This document shows positions 7,568 to 17,425 of a stretch of DNA of 64,000 nt, piece after piece. The DNA comes from Rheinheimera hassiensis (GTDB lineage Bacteria; Pseudomonadota; Gammaproteobacteria; Enterobacterales; Alteromonadaceae). The stretch spans positions 62,001-126,000 of the forward strand of contig NZ_JAKUJZ010000004.1 in NCBI RefSeq assembly GCF_022436675.1, in the 5' to 3' direction. The notes under the pieces are model-generated. The model worked only from the letters and a program-made list of their open reading frames with translations, did not search any database and had not been told where the DNA came from. The position numbers and the translations under genes were made by a program. Position 1 is the first letter of the stretch. The number at the start of each line of letters is the position of its first letter.

Positions 7568-8362
7568 TTAATGCCTGGCGGCGGCCGGCTTTACTCTGGT
7601 GTCATACAAATGCTGCAGTGCTTCGGTTATCGTCATATCGGCGTTTTCACTCAGGTAACGCTCTACCTGTTTATGCACAAAAATCACCGCTTGTTTATGC
7701 TGTTTGGCAAAGGCGGCGCATTGCTGTTTTAGCTGCTGGTTAAATTCCTTTTCGGCCACCTGCTGGTGAACTGCCTGGATCGCCTGCTCAAAGCTGTTGC
7801 CGTTATCAGCAAAGGCTTCTTTTAAGGCGTTTTTCGGTATCCGGTAGGCTTTACTGGCAAAATCCAGCGCTTCACGAAACGTATCAAAGCTCTCGCCAAA
7901 CACGTCAAACACCAGCGGCGCGGTATCTGCTACCAACTGGCTAACACCACCGGCTTCATAGTCAAAGCCAAAAAAGTTAAGCCGCTCAGTGGTTTCCGCG
8001 CCCAGTTTTAAGCCCGCTTCAATACTGTGGCGCAGGCTAAAATCTAACCCGGCTAACTCTTCCGTCGTCCACATCTCGTAAATGCTCAGCGCCTTGGCAT
8101 ACTTTTTAGCCAGTTTGGTTTTGGCAAATTTGTGCCGCTCATCCAAAGTACCAGCCTTGCAGGGTTTAACCAGCTCGTGGCACTCATTACAAACCGGAAT
8201 TTTTAAAAACTCACTGGCCTCGCGCGTGGCCAGGTAAAACTCCAAATACTGCTGCGGCGGCGCATAGTCATGCGTAGCGGCAATACAGCCGCAGTAATAG
8301 CAGGTGTTAAAGTGGTTGCTACGGGTGGGTACAAGCAGGTTGTAGTCGGTATCGTTGGCCAT
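7568..8362 (-). CDS. Zinc-finger/HNH-like protein, unknown function
   Basis: A 264-residue protein. The ATG at 8362 is chosen because it has a GGA-type ribosome binding site, while the longer frame would need a TTG. The N-terminal 60 residues contain two CxxC knuckles (CYYCGC and CNEC) with an HDYAPP motif between them, resembling the zinc-binding frame of HNH nucleases. The remaining 200 residues are helical and not recognised. It follows the HNH-S24 gene by about 50 bp on the same strand and may belong to the same transcription unit as that gene and the methyltransferase. Confidence 0.6.
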   Translation of the reverse strand: MANDTDYNLLVPTRSNHFNTCYYCGCIAATHDYAPPQQYLEFYLATREASEFLKIPVCNECHELVKPCKAGTLDERHKFAKTKLAKKYAKALSIYEMWTTEELAGLDFSLRHSIEAGLKLGAETTERLNFFGFDYEAGGVSQLVADTAPLVFDVFGESFDTFREALDFASKAYRIPKNALKEAFADNGNSFEQAIQAVHQQVAEKEFNQQLKQQCAAFAKQHKQAVIFVHKQVERYLSENADMTITEALQHLYDTRVKPAAARH

Positions 8363-8412
8363 AGTAGCGTCCAAAGCTGAGCATTATAACTAAATTGGGT
8401 TTAGGTGTTGGG

Positions 8413-9936
8413 TTATTCAACTATACCTTTTAGCCTGGCGAAGGTGCGCATATTTTCATCGGCTGGCAGTGGCGGGTAATCCGTGTTTTTTGCCATTAGC
8501 AGATACTGCCCGTCAGCGATTTTTTTCACATCACGCAGCAGGTATTGGTTATCACCGCTTATATCCTGACGCTCTATCGCCACGGTACAGTTTTGCAATG
8601 AACCGGCGCTGGTGGGGCTAATCAGCTCAAGTAGCAGTAGCTGGCCATCTAATATCGGGTTTTTGCTGCCATTCATTGAGTTGCCGCTGGCACGGGCCAG
8701 AAAATGCTTGTCCGGGTTCAGGTTGCCAAAGCTTGCAGGGGCATGAAGATAATCAACGTCACTGGCATCGCCGGTTTTAAAGTGGCCGCAGGCGATTTTG
8801 ATATTGGGAAAGTAACGCAGCTGTGTCAGGGCTGTGCCTGCAACTGAAGTTGTCTCATCATTGGCTGCGTTAATGGGGCTTGCTGCAACCCGGGTGACAG
8901 TAGGTTGTGTGGTGCCAGCATAAACAAACTCATCTTTACTTAACCACAGTTTAGCGCCATTAGCTTGAGCAACGCCGTAAGCCCAATCACTTACCGCGCG
9001 CGACTTTACCGCGTCGCAATAAAAATAAGCGCCCAGTTCTTTGCTTAGCAGTTGCTCGTTAAGTACCAGGTTTTGTTCTTGCCAATTGTCCCTATGCTGC
9101 TGCGCCGCTAAATGATCACGTTTACTGTTATTGCAGGCGCTGTGAGTGGCTACAAAGTTATGGCCTAAATCTGTAGAGTAGCGGGCGAAGGGAATAAAGT
9201 GATCAACATCGGCGCTGTTATTATTCAGTGGTTTATTGCAGTAAAAACACAGGCCACGCTGAATTTCAATTAATACCGGGCGTGCTTTATTCAGTGCATT
9301 ACGATCCACGCCAAATAAAAACTGCTGCAACTGGCTTTGCGGGCCTATCAGTTGTTGATTGTCTTTAATGCTCTGAATTTTTTGCAGCCAGGCATTTTTT
9401 GCCAGATACACCACCAGATCGTAAAAGCGGCGGAATGAATAGGCGATGCCTGTGTTTAGCTTAATAAGTTTGCCGTTATCAGTATGCGGATATAAAAAGC
9501 ATTCCGCCTGCTTGGACAAAATTTGTAGGCGCCACAACGGGCCGTCTTTTAGCGTTGCCAGCGTAGCGCGGTAAATTTCTTTCCAATACCGGCTTTGCTT
9601 TAACTGGCGGATATTGCGGATATCATTTTGCTGACACTGATACAAAACGCTGATCACTTTCGATTGTTTACCGGTGTTTTGCTTTAGCAGTGCCGCATCT
9701 CCGTTATTACCGCTGGCAAACGGCACTGCATGGTGCCAGTACAGCAGAATAAATTTATCCACCAGTTCATCCAGCGTGATCACCAGTTCGCTGTCCGGTT
9801 GCTGTAGAGGGTGTTCAACGCAGACATCGGCAATAGCATGCAACAGGGCAAACTTATAGGTGGCGCTAAAGTCGCCTTCATTTAGCATGCGCTGGATATA
9901 AGCAATAAAATCAAGTTGCTGCTGCATACCTGCCAT
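8413..9936 (-). CDS. HNH endonuclease fused to S24/LexA-like domain
   Basis: A 507-residue two-part protein. Residues about 225-285 form an HNH nuclease module: CFYC, then DVDHFIPFARY, then ACNNSKRDHL. The C-terminal ~130 residues look like the S24 peptidase fold of LexA and phage repressors, with S420 in ASGNSMNG and the downstream DGQLLLLE. The expected catalytic lysine appears replaced by arginine in YLLRDVKK, so self-cleavage is doubtful. It lies 2 bp after the methyltransferase gene, so both are probably cotranscribed. A DNA-directed defence or stress-responsive nuclease is an inference. Confidence 0.75.
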   Translation of the reverse strand: MAGMQQQLDFIAYIQRMLNEGDFSATYKFALLHAIADVCVEHPLQQPDSELVITLDELVDKFILLYWHHAVPFASGNNGDAALLKQNTGKQSKVISVLYQCQQNDIRNIRQLKQSRYWKEIYRATLATLKDGPLWRLQILSKQAECFLYPHTDNGKLIKLNTGIAYSFRRFYDLVVYLAKNAWLQKIQSIKDNQQLIGPQSQLQQFLFGVDRNALNKARPVLIEIQRGLCFYCNKPLNNNSADVDHFIPFARYSTDLGHNFVATHSACNNSKRDHLAAQQHRDNWQEQNLVLNEQLLSKELGAYFYCDAVKSRAVSDWAYGVAQANGAKLWLSKDEFVYAGTTQPTVTRVAASPINAANDETTSVAGTALTQLRYFPNIKIACGHFKTGDASDVDYLHAPASFGNLNPDKHFLARASGNSMNGSKNPILDGQLLLLELISPTSAGSLQNCTVAIERQDISGDNQYLLRDVKKIADGQYLLMAKNTDYPPLPADENMRTFARLKGIVE

Positions 9937-9938
9937 AA

Positions 9939-10535
9939 CTAAACCGCGCTCTTTGTCAGTATGGCGTTAAGCCAGGTTTCGTTATTACGCTCTGGCCGCT
10001 GATCGCACGTAAGCCAGGTTTTGTTAAGTCTTAGCCCTGCTATGTTAGCGACCAGCGCTGTTAATTGTTGCTCATTCATATCGGTAAAACGTCTGCCATT
10101 TACGTCACGCTCTGAGTCACCATATTTGAACGACACATACAGCACTGCACCCGGTTTAAGTGCGCGTTGTAACCGCGAGAAAACATCAGGCAAGGTTTGC
10201 CTGGCTACATGCAGCAAACTGGCGCAGCACCAAATACCATCAAAGGTTTTTGTTTCATCCAACTGTTCAAAGCTACGCACTGCAACAGTTTGTTGTAAGC
10301 GCCCACTGGCAATTTTCGCCATTACTGCACTGGCATCAAAAGCACTGACGGTAAAACCCTGTTGCTTAAAATAGCTGGCATCGCGGCCACTGCCGCAGCC
10401 AGCATCAAGAATATGGCCGCCGGGTTTAACCAAAGGCAGAAATTCGCTATATAGCGCAGTCATATCAATCTGATCGGTTGCTAAAACAAAGTCAGCCGCA
10501 TTCTGGTTGTAATAATCTATTGTTTCAGATGACAT
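9939..10535 (-). CDS. Class I SAM-dependent methyltransferase
   Basis: A 198-residue protein with a clear motif I (ILDAGCGSGRDASYF) and the following acidic strand (VSAFDAS), typical of small TehB/UbiE-like methyltransferases. The substrate cannot be inferred; there is no DNA-methylase DPPY/NPPY motif. It is the first gene of a minus-strand unit with the HNH-S24 gene (2-bp gap). Confidence 0.85.
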   Translation of the reverse strand: MSSETIDYYNQNAADFVLATDQIDMTALYSEFLPLVKPGGHILDAGCGSGRDASYFKQQGFTVSAFDASAVMAKIASGRLQQTVAVRSFEQLDETKTFDGIWCCASLLHVARQTLPDVFSRLQRALKPGAVLYVSFKYGDSERDVNGRRFTDMNEQQLTALVANIAGLRLNKTWLTCDQRPERNNETWLNAILTKSAV

Positions 10536-10712
10536 TTATCTGGCCGTGGTTTCGCAACAAACGCTTTGATACTACCTGTGTTTTATACTGTTTCAAAGCT
10601 TAGAGATAAACCTAAGCAACTATCAGCCGTCATTTGAGTTTTGCCACATATAAACAAACTAACCCCACGGCTTTGGCGTATAGCTTAACTGTTGAATAAC
10701 TTTGGGGTGTTT

Positions 10713-12011
10713 ATGGCGGCAGGGTCTAAGGTTCCGGCGCATCGTTTTTCCCGTTTGGGCAGTTTGGCGTCGTTGGCGGGGCGGGTTGCCGGTGGCATGC
10801 TGGCTGAAGGCGCGCGGCAGTTGGCGCAGGGTAAAGTACCGGCGAAAACCGATATGCTGCTGACACCGGCGAATGTGCGCCGGGTGGCTGATCAGCTGGC
10901 GCATTTGCGTGGTGCGGCCATGAAAGTAGGGCAGTTATTGTCGATGGATGCCGGCGATATGCTGCCACCGGCGCTGAGCGATATTTTGGCCCGGTTACGC
11001 TCTGGGGCGAACCCTATGCCGGTAAAGCAACTGGCCGCTGTGTTACAGGCCGATTGGGGCGATAACTGGCAGCAGCATTTTGCTGATTTTACCTTTACGC
11101 CGTTAGCGGCGGCGTCTATTGGCCAGGTGCATCATGCCTATCATGACGATGGCCGCCGGTTGGCGATAAAAATTCAGTATCCCGGTGTAAAACACAGTAT
11201 CGACAGCGATGTGGATAATGTGGCTACGCTGCTGCGCATTAGCGGTTTGCTGCCCGCCGGGGTGGATTATCAAAGCCTGCTGCAAGAGGCCAAGCTGCAA
11301 TTAAAAGCCGAGGCTGATTACCTGCAAGAGGCGGCGTATTTGCATGAGTACCGGCAGTTGCTGGCTGGTAACAGCGATTTTTTATTGCCTGAACCTATAG
11401 CAGAGCTAAGCACGGCCAATATACTGGCGATGACCTTTGTTGACGGTGTGCCGGTGGAATCGCTTGTAGAGCACAGCCAGGCAGAACGTGACAGGGTAAT
11501 GCAGTTATTACTTGCTTTGCTGTTTCGCGAGCTGTTTGAATTTGGGCTGGTGCAAACCGATCCTAATTTTGCCAATTATTTGTATAACACGGCGTCAGGG
11601 CAGTTGGTGCTGCTGGACTTTGGCGCTTGCCGCCGCTACAGCCCGCAATTTATCCAGGGCTACCGGCGTTTATTTACTGCCGCACTGGCGCACGATAATA
11701 CCGCAATAGCGCAGGCATTAAGTGATATTGGTTTTTTTAGCCAGCAGATAATGCCAGAGCAAAAGCAGGCCGTGCTGAAACTGGTAACCATGGCTTGTGA
11801 GCCACTGATGCAGGATGCGGTGTTTGATTTTGGCAATACCGATTTAGCCCTGCGCCTGCGCGAAGCTGGCACCGCCCTTAGCCTGCAGCAGAATTACTGG
11901 CATGCACCGCCGGCCGATGCCATTTTTTTACACCGCAAAATTGCCGGCCTGTATTTACTGGCGGCGCGGTTAAAAGCCAGAGTTAATGTACGCGCCCTGT
12001 TACCGCTTTAA
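10713..12011 (+). CDS. ABC1/UbiB-type atypical protein kinase (AarF/COQ8 family)
   Basis: A 432-residue protein with all family signatures: the KxGQ motif in MKVGQLLSMD, the Ala-rich loop AAASIGQVH that replaces a glycine-rich loop, the ATP-lysine in LAIKIQYPG, the helix EADYLQEAAY, and the metal-binding LDFGA. Members support ubiquinone biosynthesis or lipid metabolism through an atypical ATPase/kinase activity. The ATG at 10713 with GGGGTG 5 bp upstream is preferred over a TTG at 10692. It stands alone with about 180 bp of intergenic DNA before and after. Confidence 0.88.
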   Translation: MAAGSKVPAHRFSRLGSLASLAGRVAGGMLAEGARQLAQGKVPAKTDMLLTPANVRRVADQLAHLRGAAMKVGQLLSMDAGDMLPPALSDILARLRSGANPMPVKQLAAVLQADWGDNWQQHFADFTFTPLAAASIGQVHHAYHDDGRRLAIKIQYPGVKHSIDSDVDNVATLLRISGLLPAGVDYQSLLQEAKLQLKAEADYLQEAAYLHEYRQLLAGNSDFLLPEPIAELSTANILAMTFVDGVPVESLVEHSQAERDRVMQLLLALLFRELFEFGLVQTDPNFANYLYNTASGQLVLLDFGACRRYSPQFIQGYRRLFTAALAHDNTAIAQALSDIGFFSQQIMPEQKQAVLKLVTMACEPLMQDAVFDFGNTDLALRLREAGTALSLQQNYWHAPPADAIFLHRKIAGLYLLAARLKARVNVRALLPL

Positions 12012-12194
12012 ACAGCCGGTAGGAAAAAAATCCCGAACTATTGTAAATACTACAAATAAGGTGAGCAGAGTATTTTAAAAAAGTTCAATAAAAACAATGT
12101 AGTATTTTTGGTTTGTTTTTTGCTTAGCTAAGGTTGAATACAAGGTAGCCGCGACTATTGCGCCACCTTAATAACATTAACCTGGAGAACAACC

Positions 12195-12341
12195 ATGAAT
12201 ATCAAAACTCCCCGTTGGCTGGCATCGTTTTTTGTTGTGTTATTAAGTGTTTCCGTTGTTGCTTGCGCCACTATTGAAGGGGCCGGTAAAGACATCGAAA
12301 CTGCCGGCGAAGAAATTCAAGACGCAGCAGACGACAATTAA
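12195..12341 (+). CDS. ecnA/B-like: Entericidin A/B-family small lipoprotein
   Basis: A 48-residue precursor. It has a signal sequence ending in a lipobox-like VVAC and a mature part TIEGAGKDIETAGEEIQDAA, which is the characteristic entericidin pattern. The family consists of small envelope lipoproteins induced in stationary phase or under stress. A GGAG ribosome binding site precedes the ATG. The next gene begins 25 bp downstream, so the two may be cotranscribed. Confidence 0.85.
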   Translation: MNIKTPRWLASFFVVLLSVSVVACATIEGAGKDIETAGEEIQDAADDN

Positions 12342-12366
12342 CAACTTAACGACAGGAGCTTACACC

Positions 12367-12780
12367 ATGTACAGGTATATGAAATCTACATTTATGTTAG
12401 CTGCACCCGTGTTGGTGTTTCTGGCCATTTATACCGTTGGTGTGGTTGTCGGTAATAATGTTTTTAATTATGTCGCAGTTTACATGGCGGCCTGTTGTGC
12501 CATGTTGATGTTGTTTTTTATTACCCGCCACAACGATGATTGTAAAAACGCGCTGGCAGCCGTTGGCTTGGGAGCGTGTGTATTTTTCGGGTCGTCTTAT
12601 ATGGTTCAGGCCCTGGACCAGAAGGCTTACCCGCGGCCGGTGTATTCTGAGACAACCGCAGTACTGGCAAATGCCACTATTCAGCATTGGTTAGCCCGTC
12701 GGCTGCCAAATACTGAGCCATCGGGTGGCGCACGGCCGGTAATATCAGCCCCAAACGACGCAGAACCGCTTTCGCAATAA
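12367..12780 (+). CDS. Small inner-membrane protein, unknown
   Basis: A 137-residue protein with an AGGAG ribosome binding site. The ATG at 12367 is chosen because the longer open frame runs through the entericidin gene. Three to four hydrophobic segments fill residues 8-90 (LAAPVLVFLAIYTVGVVV, YVAVYMAACCAMLMLFF, ALAAVGLGACVFFGSS), followed by a polar C-terminal tail. No family is recognised. It sits between the entericidin gene and the RND operon. Confidence 0.65.
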   Translation: MYRYMKSTFMLAAPVLVFLAIYTVGVVVGNNVFNYVAVYMAACCAMLMLFFITRHNDDCKNALAAVGLGACVFFGSSYMVQALDQKAYPRPVYSETTAVLANATIQHWLARRLPNTEPSGGARPVISAPNDAEPLSQ

Positions 12781-12931
12781 CCGGCGGTTTTCACCAGCAA
12801 AGGCGCTAAAGCAGGGCTGTTATTGCAGCTGCTTGGCGCCACTGCCGTTTTACTCTGACGAGACTATACTGGACACTATTGCTGTTGGTCAGCGTTTTTG
12901 CACCGTTGGTCGCGCAACGATTAGTTCACGC

Positions 12932-12960
12932 TTGATTACATACAAGCCTGTATGTATATT
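12932..12960 (+). promoter_or_regulatory. Promoter of the RND efflux operon
   Basis: TTGATT (12932-12937), a 17-bp spacer and TATATT (12955-12960) make a convincing sigma-70 promoter 62 bp before the adaptor start codon. The palindromic operator lies in the spacer. The remaining part of the 12781-13022 gap has no supported gene. Confidence 0.7.
12937..12956. promoter_or_regulatory. TetR/AcrR-type operator
   Basis: The inverted repeat TACATACA-AGCC-TGTATGTA fills the spacer of the RND promoter. It resembles the TACATACA-containing operator of Escherichia coli AcrR. The likely ligand is the TetR protein encoded at 17424-18041. Confidence 0.7.
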
Positions 12961-13022
12961 GCCAGTCTTATTCTGCCTATGCTGTGCACAGCGTGTTGGG
13001 GCAGTGTCTCACAGGAGTTTGT

Positions 13023-14177
13023 ATGCGTGTAAATATTAAGCTGTTAAGTGCATCAGTGCTGGCCTTGTTACTGGTGGCCTGTAGCGAGCCGGAGCAAGCC
13101 GGAGCGCAGGGTGCAGCCACACCCGAGGTTGAGGTGGTCACAATAAGCAAGTCGTCTGTGGCGTTAACTACCGAATTACCGGGCCGCACTACGGATTATC
13201 GCCAGGCCGAGATCCGCCCGCAGGTGAACGGGATTTTAAAGCAGCGTTTATTTACTGAAGGCCAACTGGTTGAAGCGGGCCAGGTACTGTATAAAATTGA
13301 TGCCGCGCCTTACCAGGCAGCACTGGCCAATGCCAAAGCCAACCTTACCAGCAGCAAAGCCGTGCAGCACAATGCCAAGCTTAAAGCCGACCGTTTTAAA
13401 GGTTTGCTCGGTGGCAAAGCAGTAAGCCAACAGGATTTTGATGATGCCCAGGCTACGCTGATGCAGGCTGATGCCGCAGTAGCCAGCAGTGAAGCCGCGC
13501 TGCAAACCGCGCAGATTAACCTGAATTACACCGAAATTACCGCGCCGATTGCCGGCCAGATTGGCCGCTCTGCTGTTACTGAAGGCGCGCTGTTAACAGC
13601 AAACCAAACTCAGATAATGGCTACCATCCGCCAGTTAGACCCGATTTATGTTGATTTAACCCAATCCAGCAGCGAGTTGTTGCGGTTAAAACGCCAGCAC
13701 AGCGGCGACAACAGCGAAAAGGTTAGCGTAGATTTATTGCTGGATGATGGCAGTGAATATGCGCACAAAGGCAGCCTGCAGTTTTCTGAAGTGAACGTAG
13801 ACCCCAGCACCGGCATGGTAACGCTGCGGGCGGTGTTTCCGAATGAAACCGGCGATTTACTGCCAGGCATGTTTGTGCGGGCGCGCCTGCACCACGGTAC
13901 CGATGATAATGCCCTGTTAGTGCCGCAAGCTGCGGTGAGCCGCACGCCTAAAGGCCAGGCATCGGTAATGCTGGTAAACAGCGAAAATAAAGTAGAAGCC
14001 CGCGTTATTGAAACCGGCCGTACTGTTGAGCAAAGCTGGCAGGTGCTGTCGGGCCTTAAAGCGGGTGAAAAAGTGATTGTGGCCGGGCTGCAAAAAGTGC
14101 AGCCGGGTGCCACGGTTAAAGTGGTTACGGCGCAAGCTGCTACTAAAAACGACGCCGCTAATACTGCTGCGCAGTAA
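13023..14177 (+). CDS. acrA-like: RND efflux periplasmic adaptor (AcrA/MexA family)
   Basis: A 384-residue lipoprotein with signal peptide and lipobox LVAC. Family features include the barrel-sandwich start REIRPQ-like AEIRPQVNGILKQRLFTEG, the helical hairpin in the middle, YTEITAPIAGQIGRS, and VDPSTGMVTLRA. It connects the inner-membrane pump to an outer-membrane channel; no TolC-like gene is present here. An AGGAG site supports the ATG at 13023. It is followed after 15 bp by the pump gene. Confidence 0.94.
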   Translation: MRVNIKLLSASVLALLLVACSEPEQAGAQGAATPEVEVVTISKSSVALTTELPGRTTDYRQAEIRPQVNGILKQRLFTEGQLVEAGQVLYKIDAAPYQAALANAKANLTSSKAVQHNAKLKADRFKGLLGGKAVSQQDFDDAQATLMQADAAVASSEAALQTAQINLNYTEITAPIAGQIGRSAVTEGALLTANQTQIMATIRQLDPIYVDLTQSSSELLRLKRQHSGDNSEKVSVDLLLDDGSEYAHKGSLQFSEVNVDPSTGMVTLRAVFPNETGDLLPGMFVRARLHHGTDDNALLVPQAAVSRTPKGQASVMLVNSENKVEARVIETGRTVEQSWQVLSGLKAGEKVIVAGLQKVQPGATVKVVTAQAATKNDAANTAAQ

Positions 14178-14192
14178 ACTCAGGAGTAGCAG

Positions 14193-17100
14193 ATGGCAAA
14201 TTTCTTTATTAACAGGCCTATTTTTGCCTGGGTAATTGCAATAGTAATTATGTTAGCCGGGGTGTTGTCGATTAAACAACTGCCGGTAGAGCAATACCCA
14301 CGCGTAGCGCCACCGGCAATCAGTATCAGTGCTTCATACCGTGGTGCTGCGGCGCAAACGGCAGAAGATGCGGTAACCCAGGTCATTGAGCAGGCGATGA
14401 ACGGCCTGGATAACCTGATGTATATGTCGGCCAATACCGATTCATCCGGTAATGTTAGCCTGACACTGACCTTTGAAACCGGTACCGATCCGGATATTGC
14501 CCAGGTACAGGTGCAAAATAAGCTACAACAGGCGTTACCGTTATTACCGCAGGAAGTGCAGCAAAACGGCGTGCGGGTAGCTAAGTCTAACGGCGGCTTT
14601 TTGATGGTGGTGGGCTTTATCTCTGAAGATGGCAGCATGGCGCGTGATGATATATCCGACTTTGTGGTTGCCAACGTAAGAGACCCGTTAAGCCGCACCG
14701 CTGGCGTAGGTAATGTGCAGGTATTTGGTAGCCAGTACGCGATGCGGGTATGGCTGGATGCCGATAAGTTAAACCAGTTTCAGCTGACTCCGGCCGATGT
14801 TACGTCGGCTATTCAGGTGCAGAATAACCAGGTAACTGCCGGCCAGTTAGGTGGTGCTCCGGCGTTGCCGGGCCAGCAGTTTAATGCGGCTATTCTGGCG
14901 CAAACCCGGCTGACATCGGCGGAAGAGTTCGGCCAGATTTTACTACGGGTTAATGCCGATGGCTCGACAGTTAAGCTGTCTGATGTGGCCCGTATTGAAC
15001 TGGGCGGTGAAGATTACTCGGTTATTGCCCGTTATAACGGCAAAATGGCCACCGGTTTAGCCATTGAGTTGGCCACCGGCGCTAACGCGCTGGATACTGC
15101 CAATGCGGTACGGGCTAAGCTGGCCGAGCTGGAGCCGTATTTCCCGGCCGGTTTATCTACCGTGATCCCTTACGACACCACGCCCTTTGTTGAAGTATCT
15201 ATCAGCTCGGTTGTGCAAACGCTGATTGAAGCCATTATTCTGGTGTTTTTCGTGATGTATCTGTTTTTACAGAACTTCCGCGCTACGTTAATTCCTACCC
15301 TGGCGGTACCGGTAGTGTTACTGGGTACCTTTGGTGTGATGTCGGCGTTTGGCTTTACCATTAATACCTTAACCATGTTTGGTATGGTGCTGGCCATCGG
15401 CCTGCTGGTAGATGATGCCATTGTGGTGGTTGAAAACGTTGAACGGGTAATGAGCGAAGAAGGCTTAGGCCCGGTAGAAGCCACGCGTAAATCTATGGGC
15501 CAGATCACCGGCGCTTTGGTTGGTATCGGCCTGGTGCTGTCGGCAGTGTTTGTGCCTATGGCGTTTTTTGGCGGTGCTACCGGGGCAATTTATCAGCAGT
15601 TTTCTATTACCATTGTAACGGCCATGGCGTTGTCGGTGCTGGTGGCATTAATTTTCACCCCGGCACTGTGTGCCACTATGTTAAAACCCATTAAGGGCGA
15701 TCATCAGGCCAAGGGCGGTTTCTTTGGCTGGTTTAACCGGGGTTTTGACAGCACCAACCGTAATTATCAGCGCGGTGTTGCCGGCATGCTGGCGCGGCCT
15801 AAGCGGTCGATGCTGGTATATGGCGCTATTGTTGCCGTTATGGCGCTTATGTTTATGCGCTTACCCACCTCGTTTTTGCCGGAAGAAGATCAGGGTGTAT
15901 TTTTATCTCTGGTACAACTGCCAACCGGTGCCAGCCAGGAGCGTACTGAGGCCGTAATGGATAAAGTGGCCGAGCACTATGGCTCTGAGGCTGCGGTGCA
16001 ATCGGTATTTACCGTATCGGGCTTTAGCTTTGCCGGCCGGGGCCAGAATATGGGCCTGGCGTTTGTGCGGTTGGCTGACTGGGGTGATCGTGGCCCGGAA
16101 GATAGCGTGCAGGCGGTTATTGGCCGCGCCTGGGGCTTTTTCAGTACGGTAAAAGAAGCGCAGATTTTTGCCTTTAACCTGCCGCCTATTGCCGAGCTGG
16201 GCCGGGCAACGGGGTTCTCGTTGTTTTTGCAAGACCGTGGTGGTGTAGGGCACGAAGAACTGTTGAAGGCGCGTAATCAGTTACTGGGTATGGCAGCGCA
16301 AGAGCAAGGCCTGGTAGGTGTGCGGCCAAATGGTATGGAAGATGCCCCGCAGTTACAAATTAACGTGGATCAGCTAAAAGCGCAGGCGCTGGGCGTGTCG
16401 CTTGGCGATATAAACCAAACGCTGTCAATTGGCTGGGGTTCTACCTACGTTAACGACTTTGTTGACCGTGGCCGGGTGAAAAAAGTGTATGTGCAGGCTG
16501 AGCCTGAGTTTCGGATGACACCGGAAGACATTAAACGCTGGCATGTGCGTAACAGCAACGGCGAAATGGTGAGCTTTGCTTCTTTTGCCAGCAGCGACTG
16601 GGTATACGGCCCGCAGCGGTTAGAGCGCTACAACGGTGTATCGGCAATGGAAATTCAGGGTGAACCGGCACCGGGCTCCAGCTCGGGTGATGCGATGGCC
16701 ACCATGGAGCGGTTAATTGGCCAATTACCAGACGGTATTGGTTTTGAATGGACGGCAACCTCGTATCAGGAAAAACTGTCTGGCTCACAGGCACCGGCAT
16801 TGTACGCCTTATCTATTCTGGTGGTGTTTTTGTGTCTGGCGGCACTGTATGAAAGCTGGAGCGTGCCTTTTGCAGTAATACTGGTAGTGCCGCTGGGTAT
16901 TGTTGGTGCACTGACAGCCGCTTATATGCGCGGCCTGGGTAACGACGTGTACTTCCAGGTAGGCTTACTGACCACTATGGGGCTGGCGTCGAAAAACGCC
17001 ATCTTAATTGTTGAGTTTGCCCGTGAACTGCAACAGCAGGGTAAAGCGCTGGTAGATGCCATATTAGAAGCGGTGCGCTTACGTTTACGGCCCATTATTA

Positions 17101-17342
17101 TGACGTCAATGGCATTTTCTTTAGGTGTGTTACCGTTGGTTATCAGCAGTGGTGCGGGTTCGGCCAGCCGTAATGCCATTGGTACCGGTGTACTGGGCGG
17201 CATGATTTCAGCAACCGTATTGGCCGTGTTTCTGGTGCCGGTGTTTTATCTGGTGATAATGCGGGTGTTTGCAGCAAAAGCCAAAAACACGCAGCAGGAT
17301 GATGCCGGACAAGATGATAGCAAAGTGGTGAAGCAGTCTTAA
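14193..17342 (+). CDS. acrB-like: RND multidrug efflux pump (HAE1, AcrB family)
   Basis: A 1049-residue inner-membrane transporter of full family length. It starts with [17 protein letters not shown], as in AcrB. The proton-relay acids D407 and D408 occur in [14 protein letters not shown], and the matching lysine is K934 in [12 protein letters not shown]. The family exports drugs, dyes, bile salts and detergents by proton antiport. It forms an operon with the adaptor and is probably controlled by the TetR protein encoded convergently downstream. Confidence 0.96.
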   Translation: MANFFINRPIFAWVIAIVIMLAGVLSIKQLPVEQYPRVAPPAISISASYRGAAAQTAEDAVTQVIEQAMNGLDNLMYMSANTDSSGNVSLTLTFETGTDPDIAQVQVQNKLQQALPLLPQEVQQNGVRVAKSNGGFLMVVGFISEDGSMARDDISDFVVANVRDPLSRTAGVGNVQVFGSQYAMRVWLDADKLNQFQLTPADVTSAIQVQNNQVTAGQLGGAPALPGQQFNAAILAQTRLTSAEEFGQILLRVNADGSTVKLSDVARIELGGEDYSVIARYNGKMATGLAIELATGANALDTANAVRAKLAELEPYFPAGLSTVIPYDTTPFVEVSISSVVQTLIEAIILVFFVMYLFLQNFRATLIPTLAVPVVLLGTFGVMSAFGFTINTLTMFGMVLAIGLLVDDAIVVVENVERVMSEEGLGPVEATRKSMGQITGALVGIGLVLSAVFVPMAFFGGATGAIYQQFSITIVTAMALSVLVALIFTPALCATMLKPIKGDHQAKGGFFGWFNRGFDSTNRNYQRGVAGMLARPKRSMLVYGAIVAVMALMFMRLPTSFLPEEDQGVFLSLVQLPTGASQERTEAVMDKVAEHYGSEAAVQSVFTVSGFSFAGRGQNMGLAFVRLADWGDRGPEDSVQAVIGRAWGFFSTVKEAQIFAFNLPPIAELGRATGFSLFLQDRGGVGHEELLKARNQLLGMAAQEQGLVGVRPNGMEDAPQLQINVDQLKAQALGVSLGDINQTLSIGWGSTYVNDFVDRGRVKKVYVQAEPEFRMTPEDIKRWHVRNSNGEMVSFASFASSDWVYGPQRLERYNGVSAMEIQGEPAPGSSSGDAMATMERLIGQLPDGIGFEWTATSYQEKLSGSQAPALYALSILVVFLCLAALYESWSVPFAVILVVPLGIVGALTAAYMRGLGNDVYFQVGLLTTMGLASKNAILIVEFARELQQQGKALVDAILEAVRLRLRPIIMTSMAFSLGVLPLVISSGAGSASRNAIGTGVLGGMISATVLAVFLVPVFYLVIMRVFAAKAKNTQQDDAGQDDSKVVKQS

Positions 17343-17350
17343 ATGAACAC

Positions 17351-17425
17351 AGGGCAGCAATGCTGCCCTGCTAAGTTTGTACCTTTACCGGCTTTTCGGT
17401 CCCACGCTGAATTGCCGGTTTTTTT
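17351..17425 (+). terminator. Terminator region after the RND operon
   Basis: Two hairpins follow the pump gene: AGGGCAGCA (17351-17359) with TGCTGCCCT (17361-17369), then ACCGGC (17387-17392) with GCCGGT (17414-17419), which runs into seven T. It separates the convergent pump and tetR genes. Confidence 0.55.

Noticed and set aside
7466-7732. Plus-strand ORF over the hip promoter region
   Set aside because: It covers the operator palindrome and the 3' end of the convergent zinc-finger gene; no sign of coding.
12833-13039. 68-residue ORF upstream of the RND adaptor
   Set aside because: It runs through the promoter, the operator and the adaptor start, with no ribosome binding site and no recognisable protein.
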